A DNA stretch of 64,000 nt from Azorinus chamasolen (Eukaryota; Mollusca; Bivalvia; Cardiida; Solecurtidae), in the NCBI GenBank assembly GCA_963576725.1, contig OY755243.1, positions 78,494,417 to 78,558,416 of the forward strand, read 5' to 3'. Below, piece by piece: positions 22,820-34,773 of this stretch. Positions within the stretch are counted from its first letter, which is position 1; each line of letters opens with the position of its first letter. Made by a program: the position numbers and the translations under genes. The notes below the pieces were generated by a model, which saw only the letters and a list, made by a program, of their open reading frames with translations, was not told the DNA's origin and did not search any database.

Positions 22820-23025
22820 TTAACCCTTTCGCTTCCAAACTCTGTCGTCTGCTAACTTTGTTGTCTGCTACAATTTTTTTTTTTCTTCATTTTTATTTCA
22901 AAAACATAGCAACAGTAACAAACAATTTGGATCCTGATGAGACGCCGAGTTCCTCTGCGTCTCATCTGGATCCAAACTGTTTGCATAGGTAATCACAGAT
23001 CCGGCATTGGCAGCGAAAGGGTTAA
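22820..23025. mobile_element. D subtype with CCCTTTCGCT ends
   Basis: TTAACCCTTTCGCTTCC ... GGCAGCGAAAGGGTTAA; hairpin 22922-22982, arms gatcctgatgagacg / cgtctcatctggatc. Confidence 0.88.
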
Positions 23026-23039
23026 AATTCTAATATTGT

Positions 23040-23235
23040 AGCTATTCCACCAAACTCTGGGCTGTGACCACTCTTTGGAATCGTCTCGAAACATCTCACG
23101 AAGCTTATGTTGCGACCAATTTTTAAAATGGTCTCTATACGTCTCACAAACTCTATCTTGTGACAACTTTTTAAAATGGTCGCTAAATGTCTCACGAACC
23201 TTATGGTGTGACCACTCTAAAGAATAGTCTCAAAA
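23040..23235. repeat. Three decayed E half-units
   Basis: Recurrent ctatcttgtgaca / gaccactcttt / gtctcacgaa at about 60-bp spacing. Confidence 0.6.
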
Positions 23236-23265
23236 CGTCTCTATTTGCAAAGGCATTAACCCTTT

Positions 23266-23507
23266 ACCTGATAGAAGCGGCTTTTAGCGTGTTTGATTTA
23301 TTCCTCCGCTGAAGAAAATAGTTCAAATTCATACAGTCATGAACATATTGCATAATAAATATTTTCTATATCCTAGTAGGTGGTAGCTTAAAGCAGGCTG
23401 AAAGTAAAGCAGAATGCGCCTTAAGGCGCATTCTGCTTTACTTTCAACCTGCTTTAAGTGGTCATATGTCTTCAAAACTAGAAACAGGCTATTGGGTAAA
23501 GGGTTAA
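23266..23507. mobile_element. TTAA-ended MITE carrying a C-type hairpin
   Basis: TTAACCCTTTACCTGATAG ... GGTAAAGGGTTAA, with central palindrome 23381-23457 of C sequence (gcttaaagcaggctgaaag). Sits inside an A' right end (gcaaaggca-TTAA ... TTAA-aaggcg). Confidence 0.9.
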
Positions 23508-23539
23508 AAGGCGTGCATATATGGAGTAAAGGGTTACAT

Positions 23540-24010
23540 CATATATATAGCTTAACAAGTTCCCTGTTTTATATTTATTAAAAAATTCAATACCTACTGA
23601 ATATTCATGGACAAAGTAGTTATATTTCAATTGTGGAAGGTTGAACATTGTAGCCGTTTTTAGAAACTAAACAAATATGTTCAATTCTGTTAGCAAACAG
23701 AGCATATTGACACATGATCTTTTTGCGAAAGTAGAACCTATATAATCAGATCTATATTATTCCATAAGCAAACAGAACGGACCCTGATCAGATAGATCCT
23801 ATAGGATTCGTCTGATCTGGGACTAATATTTTTGCAAAGGCGTATAAAGGCGTATTTATGGAGGAAAGGGTTAACCCATTTCCTGATGATGGCATGCTAA
23901 TCCGAGAACTGTGCCATGACAAAAACAGTAGACTATAATGATTATCCCGAAAGCAAATTGAGCAGACCCTGATCAGACGGCTCATACAGGATTTATATGG
24001 TAAAGGGTAG
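23540..24010. mobile_element. A-type fragments
   Basis: Pieces about 23544-23705, 23706-23873 (hairpin with CCCTGAT / CCCAGAC arms, ends gaaagggttaa), 23874-24010. Confidence 0.6.
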
Positions 24011-24485
24011 ACATTAAAACAACCGAAAATTGTAACAGACGACAACTTTTGCAGACGACATTTTGCAGAATAAGAGTTAATACAAAAGTATTTTTTTTAT
24101 ATTTTAAACCTCCTATTGACATTTTTAAACTAGACTTATACAGTGATTTGAACAGTACTAGAACACTCACTTTTTCAAATATTTTTTTTAAAAAAAGACC
24201 CAATTTAGGAACAAAAAGCTGGCAAAGACGGACATGAGTTATTGTAACAATGGCCTAATTCTGGAAGACAGAAATGAGATGACACGCAAAGACGGGCTAA
24301 TGATACCTTTGGAACAACAGTATGAAAACTAATAGACATTGAAGATCACGAGATCTATACTTTAATGGAAGATTGTAGAAGGGAAAATATCGCACCAAAT
24401 ATATTCGAGAAAACCCGTAATGTGGAATTAACTTTCAACAGCGTTACAGAAGATGTGAATCAAGTATGTCATATATCTAATGAGA
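24011..24485. other. No recognised feature
   Basis: AT-rich; the open frame at 24365-24628 runs into E and G repeats and is not called. Confidence 0.45.
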
Positions 24486-24581
24486 CTTTCCCCAACACTT
24501 CAAAGCATCGTCTCGAAGAGACGATTCTAAAGATAGGTCACAACATAGTAGACTATAGGGTTTGTTTGAGAAATGCCGATT
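24486..24581. repeat. E fragment
   Basis: cgtctcgaagagacgattc ... gggtttgtttgagaaat; interrupted on the right by G. Confidence 0.65.
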
Positions 24582-24831
24582 TTAACCCTTCGCTTGCTAA
24601 TCGCGTCAATATACCTACCTGTAAATAGTGAAGACCCAGATGAGACAGCTCCTGCAGGAGCTGTCTCATCAGGGTCTGCACTATTTACAAGTTGATTGTG
24701 CAACCAGTGCACACCACAGCAGTGATTGCACAGCGAACTACTTGTACACAGTGAATATGTATGTAATTATACAACAGGGCATGGGTAAAGAAGGAGAAAT
24801 GTATTTTAAAATTCAGCAAGAGAAGGGTTAA
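24582..24831. mobile_element. G MITE inserted at TTAA in an E flank
   Basis: TTAACCCTTCGCTTGCTAAT ... AGAGAAGGGTTAA; near-perfect hairpin with apex GCTCCTGCAGGAGC. Flanks gagaaatgccgat and tatctgagtacgc match gacgatttaagttcttgagt at 47250. Confidence 0.9.
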
Positions 24832-24964
24832 TATCTGAGTACGCACAGTTATTGGTTACTCTGAGACAGTAAGACTGCTCCCATACTAAATACACCAAAG
24901 GAATTCAGAAATGCAACTCGGACTTTGGACCTGTATATTTCATTTATTTTATATGGTATGGTTA

Positions 24965-25078
24965 TAAAAGTTATAAAACGAAATTCAAAATTTAGGCCAG
25001 GCACCTCTTAGACAAAAAATAAATGGACTAAGCCAATATATAAACATGTGAGAATCCACTGGGTGCAAATGGGTTAAT
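24965..25078. mobile_element. I MITE, right half
   Basis: ttataaaacgaaattcaaaa ... gcaaatgggttaa. Confidence 0.65.
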
Positions 25079-25640
25079 TTGCCTAATTGGGATGTTGTCC
25101 CAATCCTCCTGCAATGCCTTTCTGAATTCGCCGTGTGTCGTCGGCGTTGGATGACGTCTCCGATGACGTCTCCGAATACGTCTGTCCAACACATCCAACA
25201 GATGTTCAATAGGCGAAAGACGGGACTGAATGCTGGCCAGGGCAGAACATCGATGTTGTTTGTCTGTAGATAGTCATTACAAATGCTAACGACACGTGGA
25301 CGCGCATTACCTTGTTGAAACGTCAATGCATGACGTTGAACAAACAGAGCCACGACTGGATGAAGGATGGTGTCACGGTATCTCTGCGCATTCAATGCTC
25401 CTTCGATGAAAACTAGTTCCGTTTTATATCCATGAGCTTTACCGGCCCATACCACAATTCCTCCACTGTATACTTCCCTTACTAACACGTCTACGTAGCG
25501 TTCCCCTCTACGGCGATACGTGCTGTCTCTTATCGGAACGGAACAACAGAAACCTGGACTCGTCCGAGAACAGTGAGGCAGCACTATAACGCGGGTGTCG
25601 TCTGCAAATAACTGAAATACTGTTGGTCGAGCGTCAGCCC
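25076..25640 (-). pseudogene. Tc1/mariner-type transposase remnant
   Basis: DDE motifs of Tc1-like transposases appear on the minus strand in shifted frames. FSDESRF (first Asp) is at 25550-25570. After a frameshift come RRRGERYVDV, GGIVVWAG, TELVFIEGALNAQRYRD and FQQGNARPR, where the usual QQDNA has lost its Asp. LPWPAFSP follows, then PIEHLLDVLD (catalytic Glu) in yet another frame, and EFRKALQEDWDNIPIRQI at the C-terminal end. The N-terminal DNA-binding part and terminal repeats were not found. Frameshifts plus the lost catalytic Asp make it inactive. Confidence 0.9.
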
Positions 25641-25904
25641 AATTCACTCACTCTGAACGGCTTCTTGGCGTTGGTTTTGTTTAAGCGCGGCATTGCCAAC
25701 TTTGATCAGGTTAGATTTTTCTTTTTTTAAATTTACAAACTAGGTCTTACTGGTGAAATTTGTAAGGTGACCTATCATGTACACTCTATACAATTACCTG
25801 TAGTCACGTGACCTGTAGTTTACACTAAGCCCGTGCTACTCGTGATATCGGTTACCGTTCGATGACCTTTTTCAGAAAATAGGTTTACTTATATTCACTC
25901 GTAA
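25641..25904. other. No recognised feature
   Basis: May include transposon 5' sequence too decayed to read. Confidence 0.4.
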
Positions 25905-26352
25905 TATGGAATGCGGGTTGGGACATGCCAATTGCCATTTGCCAAATGAAAAATTTACGAACGTGTTCTTCTCGCTTACAGATGTACATAAATTGGGTAT
26001 AATACTGTTTGGATAAGGATACACGACACATTGTAGTATGAAGCCCGCCGATCTGTCTAATCCTTGGATCCGCCAAGCACTCTTCAGAGAAAAGAAACTA
26101 GAACCAATGACAATATGGCAATTAGCAACTGGCATTTAGCAATTGGCATTTGGCAAAATAGCAATTGGCATTTGACAAATTAGCAATTTGACAGTTAGCA
26201 ACTTCCATTTAGTAATTGGAATGACCCGATCCGCAATAAGCAACTGGCAAAAAAGCAAATTAGCATTTGGCAAATTAGCAATTGGTATTTAGCAACTAGC
26301 AAAAAAGCATTTGGCAAATTAGCAATTGGCATGTCCCGACCCGCATTCCATA
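25905..26352. mobile_element. P element (448 bp)
   Basis: Inverted ends tatggaatgcgggttgggac and gtcccgacccgcattccata, followed inward by degenerate gcaattggcatttggcaaat runs. No clear target duplication. Confidence 0.85.
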
Positions 26353-26425
26353 ACAATGCTGTGACAAAATTGAGCCTACTCAAATTTTGATCCGTGCAAT
26401 TTTTAACTTCTTCAGATTCAATCAA

Positions 26426-26572
26426 GGTCCATGCTTATAAAGCTTTTTAGTTGAGTCTGAGTTTGTTCTCAAGCTTTTGATTGGTCAGATTTGAACCAAA
26501 GGCTCACATCTGACCAATCAAAAACTTGAGAACGAACTCAGACTCAACTAAAAAGTTTTATAAGCATGGACC
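26426..26572. repeat. M-type palindrome, variant 2
   Basis: 147 bp, arms ggtccatgcttataaagctt / taagcatggacc with ttgattggtcagattt inside; near-identical unit at 33552-33699. Confidence 0.9.
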
Positions 26573-26741
26573 CTGTCTTTTGAGAAACTGTTGACAGAGT
26601 GTCCTAATGCCCATGTTTCATTGTAACTATTTTGTCCAAGAATATTCTTTAGGTATTGAAATTTGAAATACACATAGAACAGAAAAGGGTTAAGGCATCT
26701 CCTTAACTCTTAGCCCACTATTCGGGACTTGACTCTCAACT

Positions 26742-26815
26742 GGAAACAGCTTGGATCCTGATGAGACACCGAGTAATTTGGCATTTCACCAGGATCCAAA
26801 TTGTTTGAGAATCGG
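26742..26815. repeat. D hairpin
   Basis: aacagcttggatcctgatg ... caccaggatccaaattg. Confidence 0.7.
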
Positions 26816-27207
26816 CCATTCCTTCCTTCCTTCCTCGTTCTTTCTTTTTATCTTTCTTTCTTTTACAAATGTATCTATATTTTGCCTACCAATATTTCAA
26901 ACTTTGTTTCCTTCTATATCTTCCTGTCTCATGTCCTTTCCTTTCTCTTTTGTAGTTTTTTACATATGGTTAGAAGAAAGTGAATAAATATCAGACACAA
27001 TTCACACTTTCAGATTTATTCGTCTGTGAGTTTGTACATGTACATCAAATTAAATAAACTTCAACATATAGTCATAATATAAAAAATATCATTTTACAGA
27101 CGTAACATTACTGCGATGTTCATAATCACAAAATTCAAATGGATAAAAATGATTTTTTTATACAGAAATACAAAAAATAAGCACAGGTTAGCAATATTAG
27201 CACGGTA
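26816..27207. other. Pyrimidine-rich then AT-rich, unassigned
   Basis: cttcc/tttct runs 26820-26870; nothing else recognised. Confidence 0.45.
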
Positions 27208-27360
27208 CAACCTCTCGAAAGTGATTACTCAAAAGAAGTATAATTCTGGATTTTAAGAGAGGTGCTTGCTTAAGCAGGTCGAATGACATGCAAAAAAGCT
27301 CCTATATGAGTTTTTTGCATTACTTTCATCCTGCAATAAGCAACCATCTGCTTCCAAAAT
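27208..27360. mobile_element. C MITE, truncated by the minisatellite
   Basis: aacctctcgaaagtgattac start; hairpin apex gctcctatatgag. Confidence 0.7.
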
Positions 27361-28622
27361 ATTTAGTGTAGTATTTAGTATTTAGTGTTAGAATGATAGC
27401 TATAAACATATTTAGTGTAGTATTTAGAGTTAGAGTGATAGCTACATACATATTCAGTGTAGTATTTAGTGTTTAAGTGATAGCTATAGACATATTTAGG
27501 GTAGTATTGAGTGTTAGAGTGATAGCTATTGACAAATTTAGTGTAGTAGTTAGTGCTAGAGTGATATATATTGACATATTTAGTGTAGTATTGAGTGTTA
27601 GAGTGATAGCTATTGACAAATTTAGTGTAGTATTTAGTGCTAGAGTGATAGCTATAGACATATTTAGTGCAGCATTTAGTGTTTACGTGATAGCTATAGA
27701 CATATTTAATGTAGTATTTAGTGTTAGAGTGATAGCTAGACATATTTAGTGTAGTATTTAGTGTTTAAGTGATAGCTATTGACATATTTAATGAAGTATT
27801 TAGTGTTTAAGTGATAGCTATTGACATATTTAGTGTAGTAGTTAGTGTTAGAGTGATAGCTATTGACATATTTAGTGTAGTATTTAGTGTTAGAGTGATA
27901 GCTATTGACATATTTAGTGTAGTATTTAGTGTTAGAGTGATAGCTATTGACATATTTAATGAAGTATTTAGTGTTTAAGTGATAGCTATTGACATATTTA
28001 GTGTAGTATTTAGTGTTAGAGTGATAGCTAGTGACATATTTAGTGTAGTATTTAGTGTTAGAGTGATAGCTATTGACATATTTAATGTAGTATTTAGTGT
28101 TTAAGTGATAGCTATTGACATATTTAGTGTAGTATTTAGTGTTAGAGTGATAGCTATTGACATATTTAGTGTAGTATTTAGTGTTAGAGTGATAGCTATT
28201 GACATATTTAGTGTAGTAGTTAGTGTTAGAGTGATAGCTATTGACACATTTAGTGTAGTATTTAGTGTTAGAGTGATAGTTATAGAAATTTTTAATGTAG
28301 TATTTAGTTTTAGAGTGATAGCTATTGACATATTTAGTGTAGTAGTTAGTGTTAGAGTGATAGCTATTGATATATTTAGTGTAGTATTTAGTGTTAGAGT
28401 GATAGCTATAGACATATTTAATGTAGTATTTAGTGCTAGAGTGATAGCTATTGACATATTTAGTGTAGTATTTAGTGTTAGAGTGATAGCTATAGACATA
28501 GTTAATGTAGTATTTTGTGTTAGAGTGATAGCTGTTGACATATTTAGTGTAGTAGTTAGTGTTAGAGTGATAGCTATAGACATATTTAGTGTAGTATTTA
28601 GTGTTAAAGTGATATTTATGGA
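27361..28622. repeat. 42-bp minisatellite, about 30 units
   Basis: Unit tatttagtgttagagtgat + agctattgacatatttagtg + tag. Because 42 is a multiple of 3 and stops are rare, long frames of 14-residue repeats open on both strands; these are by-products. Most variants are t/a at gctatTgaca and a/g at tatttAatgtag. Confidence 0.96.
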
Positions 28623-28817
28623 TATAGTCTCAATGTGTTTCTTTAACTCAGAAGAAAGATTTTTTCAACGATATTTTAGTCGTGTATACATGTATTGTTT
28701 AATGAGATCTATTGCATGCAAGTAACTTCCATCAAAATAACTACACAGATACGTTAAAAATACAACAACGTTCTTTATGAGCGTGTTGTTACACGAAAAG
28801 CAACTGAGATTTGACAT

Positions 28818-29062
28818 AACCCTTTACTCCATTATTGCGCCCTTTAATGCCTTTGCAAACAGAGAAAACCCAAATCAAACGGCCCCTCTAGTAGGAGCCG
28901 TCTAATCAGGGTCTTCTCTGTTTGCGTATGCGCTAAAATAGATCTTATTCTACGTTTCTGTTTAGAACAAATGTTCCTGTGTTCATATACCATTATAAAA
29001 CAGCTAATCAATAGTCACGTTGTCATAATGTCCTGCATAAATATTCATGAAGTAAAGGGATA
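28818..29062. mobile_element. A' MITE
   Basis: taaccctttactccatt ... tgaagtaaagggat; hairpin 28855-28925. Confidence 0.78.
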
Positions 29063-29261
29063 ATGTCACGTTTGTCTGCAAATTATCATTATGTGCCATG
29101 TTATATAAAAACAAATACTACCATATAAGATTTAAGTTTGGACATCATAACTCTTTTAATCCTTACTCTGCTAAATAATTAAAATTGATTCTCATTTTCT
29201 GAATATTAATTAAATAACAAGATATGTTTGTGAAACATTATGCCCCGATATGACTTTTGAC

Positions 29262-29457
29262 CTTGATGTATGACCTTGACCTTAATAAGTCACCCCTAAA
29301 ATGTTCGCCTCTATGAGCACATGCATGCCAACTTTGAATTATGTATGTGCAATGGCGACAAAATTATCGCCAACGTTAAAGTTGAGGACAAACCATCCAA
29401 CCAACCAACCAACAGACAGACAGAGCAAAAACAATATGCCCCACTCCTGGTGGGGGT
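29262..29457. repeat. Dispersed gaccttgacc ... cagacagaca repeat
   Basis: gaccttgatgtatgaccttg, atgcaatggcgacaaaatta-like body, ccaaccaacc and cagacagacag, then tgccccactcctggtggggg. A layout I associate with bivalve genomes. Confidence 0.55.
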
Positions 29458-29744
29458 GTAAAAAGTTGTATCAAACAATCTTTGCAAAGGTCTTACATGC
29501 TCGGTTGCCGCACACTACGGCTTAAATATTATATATATATATTATAACATGCAAAACATGTGACCACAATTATGAGAGTTTCCATTTAACACATGTTCTC
29601 TTATACATGCACAATAATAATACAACATAATTCGCAACAATAAATTTCCTCTTGGAAATGTTACATACAATGAGTACATGTACACTGTATGGGATACTCG
29701 TGAGAACGCGTTTCCTCCTATCGTATATGATGTGTCCCTTTAAC

Positions 29745-29990
29745 CCTTCCTATCGTATATGATGTGTCCCTTTAACCATTTACTTGAAGAATAGTCATGT
29801 AAGGAATGACATCATACGTGCTATTTAGATTTAGATTAATGTTAAGGGGACATATCAACATGGGAACGTTTGGCCATGTCTGAGTCTGATCAGGGTATGC
29901 TCTGTTTGCTTATGGAATAATAAATATCTGATTCCGAATTTTCTGAAACTGTTCTTATTCATGTGTTACTAAAAAATCAAATCACTCTAA
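29745..29990. mobile_element. A MITE, eroded; duplicated 23-bp lead
   Basis: cctatcgtatatgatgtgtc occurs twice (29717, 29748) before the element. Confidence 0.6.
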
Positions 29991-30059
29991 CAATAGTCAT
30001 ACAGTAATATATTATAGTATTCCTTGTTGAAACTTCTTGTCTCCTGCAATTTTGATCTA

Positions 30060-30223
30060 CTTAACTAGAGAAAAGGAAAATTTTAGAATTTTGTAGTTTT
30101 TAAACCATTGTGATAAATAGAGCATTTTCTCCTATAGAAGCAAATGCTCTATTTATCATAATGGTTTCACAAAGTAACTTTAACAGAGTCGTCAAAAGTC
30201 GTCAATATGAGGGAATGGGTTAA
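30060..30223. mobile_element. B MITE, left end missing
   Basis: aactagagaaaaggaaaatt through the hairpin (apex CTCCTATAGAAGC) to atgggttaa. Confidence 0.8.
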
Positions 30224-30870
30224 ATAACTTTACCGTCACGTTACCATGACGTTACCATCATGTTGCTGTCACGTTCAATAGATAATTAATGATTTAGTAA
30301 AGTTACCATCACGTCCAACATATATTGTATTAGGAAATAACGTTACTATCACGTTATTATAACGTCCACAATATATCGAATTATAGATTAACGTTACCGT
30401 CACGTCCATGATCCAATGTTATAAAACTTCTTCTGAGACTGAGTCTAAAATCATCGAGTATCTGATTGGTCAGAATCTTAGCAAGCTCAGAATCTGACAA
30501 AACAGATGCATGTGAATGATCTCACACTCAAGCAAAAATGTATAACCTCGGGGCCAGTAGATACTGATTCATTAAATAACGTTTCTACCACGCTACCATC
30601 ACGTCCACAAAATAACAAATTATGAAATAACGTTACCATCACGTTACCATCACGCAAAATAACAAATTACGAAATAATGTTATCATCATGCTACCATCAT
30701 GACCACAAATTAACAAATTATGAAATAACGTTACAATCACGTTACCATCACGCCACAAAATAACAAATTGTGAAATAACGTTACAATCACGTTACCATCA
30801 TGACAAAAAGTAACAAATTATGAAATAATGTTACCAAAAGGTTACAATCACGTCCACAAGACAATTAATT
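30224..30870. repeat. Degenerate satellite of cgttaccatcacgt, with an M insert
   Basis: Repeats of aataacgttaccatcacgt and ccacaaaataacaaattatg, about 50-60 bp per unit. An M palindrome occupies about 30415-30552. Confidence 0.88.
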
Positions 30871-31195
30871 ATGCACTCAAAGTTGTAGGTAAGAGGAGAA
30901 CTGATTTATCTAAACCTCTTAATTCTTAACTAAACTGTATCTTTTTGGGTACTATGACATTAAAATCGCATAGGCGACGCAATTCTAATGAGTTCTAGCA
31001 CGAATAGGTTAGGCAAAATAATGTATTCAATACTCTTCTTATCCAAAACTCCATGTCTTCATAAAAATATACATGATAAGATATTTCTATACAACAGAGA
31101 CACAAAGGCATATCAATGTACAAAAGCAGTCTAAATATAGATCAGTAGTTCAGAGCTATATACAAGAGGCATGTGTAAGAAATCTAAGTAAAACA
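30871..31195. other. No recognised feature
   Basis: AT-rich sequence. Confidence 0.5.
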
Positions 31196-31315
31196 TTTCT
31201 CCAACAAAACTCTATCTTGTTCCCAGTTCTATCTTGCTAGCCTACCGCTCATTAGAATCATCTCTCCAAGCTGAGTCTAATGAGTAGCTGCAAGATAAGG
31301 GGTTTGGCTGAGAAA
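31196..31315. repeat. E-like palindrome
   Basis: tttctccaacaaaactctat ... ggggtttggctgagaaa. Confidence 0.75.
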
Positions 31316-31317
31316 TA

Positions 31318-31521
31318 CAGTAAAATCTCGATTATTCGAATTTTCGGTATTGAAGAATTTAGACCCTTTTAGGCAGGTGGCTGCTTAATGCATGGTGAAA
31401 GTCATGCAGAAAGCTCCTAGAGGAGCTTTCTGCATGGCTTTCACCATGCATTAAGCTGCCACCTGTCTTAAAGATCGATAATAATACGTATTTTAGTGTT
31501 CGGATAATCGAAGTTTTACTG
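31318..31521. mobile_element. L MITE with TA duplication
   Basis: TA-cagtaaaatctcgattatt ... gataatcgaagttttactg-TA; same family as 8797-9000 in reverse orientation. Confidence 0.93.
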
Positions 31522-31629
31522 TATGACATACACATCTTATTTCTATAGCTCTTTGTAGCCAACTACACATAATCAGTCTCAGCCAGTTCTTTACACAGGT
31601 TTGGAGCTCTTTTCTGTAACCCTTACACC

Positions 31630-32012
31630 GAGGTTATAAAACATTTGCTTAAGTCTGGGATCATTCTCAAGCATCTGATTGGTCAGATTATGAGCTTGCT
31701 CAGGATCTGACCAATCAGATACTTGAGAATGACCTCAGACTCAGATTCAGAAGTTTTATAACCCTGGCCATCGAGGTTATAAAAGTTTTTGCTTGAGTCT
31801 GAGATTATTCTCAAGCATCTGATTGGTCAGATTCTGAGCTTGCTTTTATAACTTTGGACTCGTATCGTCATTGATCTGATTCCAAGGTTATGAAACTTAA
31901 ATCATTCTCAAGTATCTGATTGCTCAGATTCTGAGCAAGCTCAGAATCTAACCAATCAGATGCTTGAGAATGATTTCAGTCTCAAGCAAAACGTTTTATA
32001 ACATTGGGGCCA
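31630..32012. repeat. Cluster of three M palindromes
   Basis: ggttataaaac / gttttataac bounded units at about 31632-31765, 31769-31855 (half) and 31874-32005; each holds tctgattggtcaga. Confidence 0.85.
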
Positions 32013-32214
32013 GGTCTACTTCGGAAATATTCGGTAACAATTCCAAACCATTGGTAAAGCAACCCGAATAGTTTCGGTACAACTCGAAAACAAACGGATT
32101 TTAACGATTCCATACAGTGTGCATTAGCATCGACTACCCCATGCAATCGGCATCTTGGTTTAATTATGGCACGTCCGATATAATCTGGGGGTTTATCTGA
32201 TGCGGATATTTACA

Positions 32215-32440
32215 TTAACCCAATAGAGTCGCTTTTTAACGCCTCGCAAACAAAGTAGGCCTAGATAAGACGGTTCCTGAAGGTCTGCTCTGTTTACACG
32301 AGAAACACGTTAGGTCTAACAGTTTCTTTATTAAAGATAAAAAACTTAATTTGTTTTCTATGCTGTTAATAAATTTGATCTAATAAATATTCAAGATGTC
32401 ATTGTTTTTACATTAATATTCATTAAGCAAAATGTTAAAG
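32215..32440. mobile_element. A' fragment
   Basis: gcaaacaaagtaggccta and ggtctgctctgttta arms, right tail tattcattaagc. Confidence 0.6.
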
Positions 32441-32530
32441 GGATTTTGTATATCCACAAAAAGAATGCTCTATGGAAATCCATGAAATAACATGGAATTT
32501 ATTTTAAAAAAAAGCCTGGGGAAATCGAGA

Positions 32531-32765
32531 TTAACTCATTGCCTCCTAGACTATTTTTAGACCCAACATCTTTGGATTAATCTACCAAAAAGGAGCATTA
32601 ACTACAGAAAAGGAAAATTTCAGAATTGTGTACCGGTAGTTTTGAAACCATCGTGATAAATAGAGCATTTGCTCCTATGGAGCAAAAAACCTATTTATCA
32701 CAATGGTTTCAGAAAGTGACTATTGCAGAGGCGTCAAAGGGCGTCATTATGAGGGAATGGGTTAA
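32531..32765. mobile_element. B MITE, reverse orientation
   Basis: TTAACTCATTGCCTCC ... GAATGGGTTAA. Confidence 0.87.
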
Positions 32766-32807
32766 ACAGTAGAGTAAAGCCTAAATTTAACATCATTATC
32801 GGTCTTT

Positions 32808-33190
32808 AACCCTTACTCCATAAGTACGCATATGCCTTTGCACACTGAGTAGACCTTTAGTGTGGTCAGACTATTTGATTTGGTTGATGGTTGGTAGTAT
32901 TATATCTAGAGCTTAATAGAAGTCAAAAGGTAATTTGGATACAACGAAACTCACATCCGGTTTCCTATTTCCTTAACCCTACACTCCAAGATACGCATTT
33001 TCACGTCTTTGCAAACAGAGTAGATCCAGATCAGACGTCTGGTCAGTGTCTACCCTGTTTGTATATAGAACTACATATATATACATCGGATTCCACAGTT
33101 TTATCAATGGCACGTGCCATTTTAGAAAATAAGCGAATGAATATTCATAAGGTCATAATTTTTACATTAATATTAATGGAGAAAGGGGTT
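32808..33190. mobile_element. A' MITE split by another A'
   Basis: ttaacccttactccataag (32808), interrupted by ttaaccctacactccaag (32973) that runs to ggagaaaggggttaa. Confidence 0.65.
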
Positions 33191-33295
33191 AATGTAAATC
33201 TAGATCCCTTCATCTGACACATTCACCTCCACTCTGTACGATAACTCTTTGGAATGCTAATGAATATTTCACAACCGCTTGAAAACCGGTATTTA

Positions 33296-33760
33296 ACCCA
33301 TTACCTCGTGAATATTCATGTAAGAAATAATGACGTCATCAATATTTAATTAACTGATAAACTATATTTAGACAAATGGCCGTGGCAAAAAAAATGTTTT
33401 TGTTTTTTTAAAAACTTCTGAGTCTGAGATCAGTGTCAAGTATCTGACCAATCAGATGCGTGAGAATGAACTCAGACTCAAGCAAAGAGGTTTATAACAT
33501 CGATGCCCTAGGTTATAAAACTTCTGAGTCTGAGATCATTCTCAAGTATCTGGGTCCATGCTTATAAAGCTTTTAGATGAGTCTGAGTTTCGTTCTCAAG
33601 CTTTTGATTGGTCAGATTTGAGCCAAAGGCTCAAATCTGACCAATCAAAAACTTGAGAACGAACTCAGACTCAACTAAAAGTTTTATAAGCATGGGCCCA
33701 GATTTAATATAGTATGATGTAATAAGTACTTACATGAATATTGACGGTGTGTAGGGTTAA
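33296..33760. mobile_element. A MITE containing M palindromes
   Basis: ttaacccattacctcgtg start, ggtgtgtagggttaa end; M at about 33405-33512 and variant-2 palindrome at 33552-33699. Confidence 0.75.
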
Positions 33761-34020
33761 AATGGTATTACCGTAATTTCTACAGTCTAATCGTATCATA
33801 AAAAAAATATTCCACCACAAAAAGTAAAACTCTATAGATGCTAAGTAACAGCCACTAAAGTTTCAGGAAAATAAAGGGTAAATTATTAACAAATTTGTTT
33901 AATTTACGGGGTTCACTTCCATTATAAATCAAGAACTAATAACTAACCAAGACATTGTCAGCTGAATCCAAATGCAATGTACGCACCGTGGCTATAGTGG
34001 TCTATAGGGGGCATGCTTCC
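33761..34020. other. No recognised feature
   Basis: Nothing beyond AT-rich sequence. Confidence 0.45.
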
Positions 34021-34170
34021 CCGGGAAAAATTAGAATTGTATAGTTTTGAAATCACTGTGATAAATAGAGCATTTGCTCCTATAGGAGCAAATGCTCCAT
34101 TTATCACAATGGTTTTCAAAAGGTGACTTGTACAGAGACACCAAAAGCGTCAATATGAGGGAATAGGTTT
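34021..34170. mobile_element. B MITE, right two-thirds
   Basis: Near-perfect hairpin, apex GCTCCTATAGGAGC, to aggttt. Confidence 0.8.
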
Positions 34171-34325
34171 AAGCTTACATGAGAAGACAGAACGTTTATC
34201 AAAGTCTGTTCCATTTAGCCTTCGATTTTTGTTCCATTTTGGCAATAATAATATTGTCATCTTTCAGATTGATGTTACACACGTGCGTATGTGCGCATCG
34301 CTAGCTACGCCCCTAATGTTAAGTA

Positions 34326-34773
34326 CAATAGAACCTGTATTAACCCTTTCCCTGTTCTATGTTTATTACAAATCTAATGACCTACTGAATATTCATGGAC
34401 AACATAGTTATAATGAGATATGGAAAGTGGAACATTTTAACCATTTTAGAAAGTAATGAATTACATCTTTCAAATTCCACTAGCAAACAGAGCAGACCTT
34501 GATCAGACGTCTGATCTGGGTATTCTCTGTTTACAAATGTGTGAAAACACGTTTATATGAGGGAAAGGGTTAAGTGACCATCAAAAAGAGATCTAATCAT
34601 GGTTCTGTAAGCCAGGTGGTAGATTAATACAGGTCAAAAATAAATGCACTAAGATCTTACAGGAGTCGTCTGCATTTCTTTTGCACTGTATTAAGCTACA
34701 TTTGTACTACCTGGTTTTTTTTTAATTCCTGTGTCTAATTAATATATACGGTCGCTTAAGACAGGTTATGCTG
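34326..34773. mobile_element. C'' MITE interrupted by A
   Basis: caatagaacctgta-TTAA ... TTAA-gtgaccatcaaaaagag; right end aagacaggttatgctg. The uninterrupted form is at 52919. Confidence 0.85.
34340..34573. mobile_element. A MITE in C'' at TTAA
   Basis: TTAACCCTTTCCCTGTT ... GGGAAAGGGTTAA; apex deleted, so arms meet at gatcagacgtctgatc. Confidence 0.9.

Noticed and set aside
27375..28725. Long open frames (up to about 200 codons) on both strands
   Set aside because: They are the 42-bp minisatellite read in frame; 14-residue periodicity on both strands and no start or splice context.
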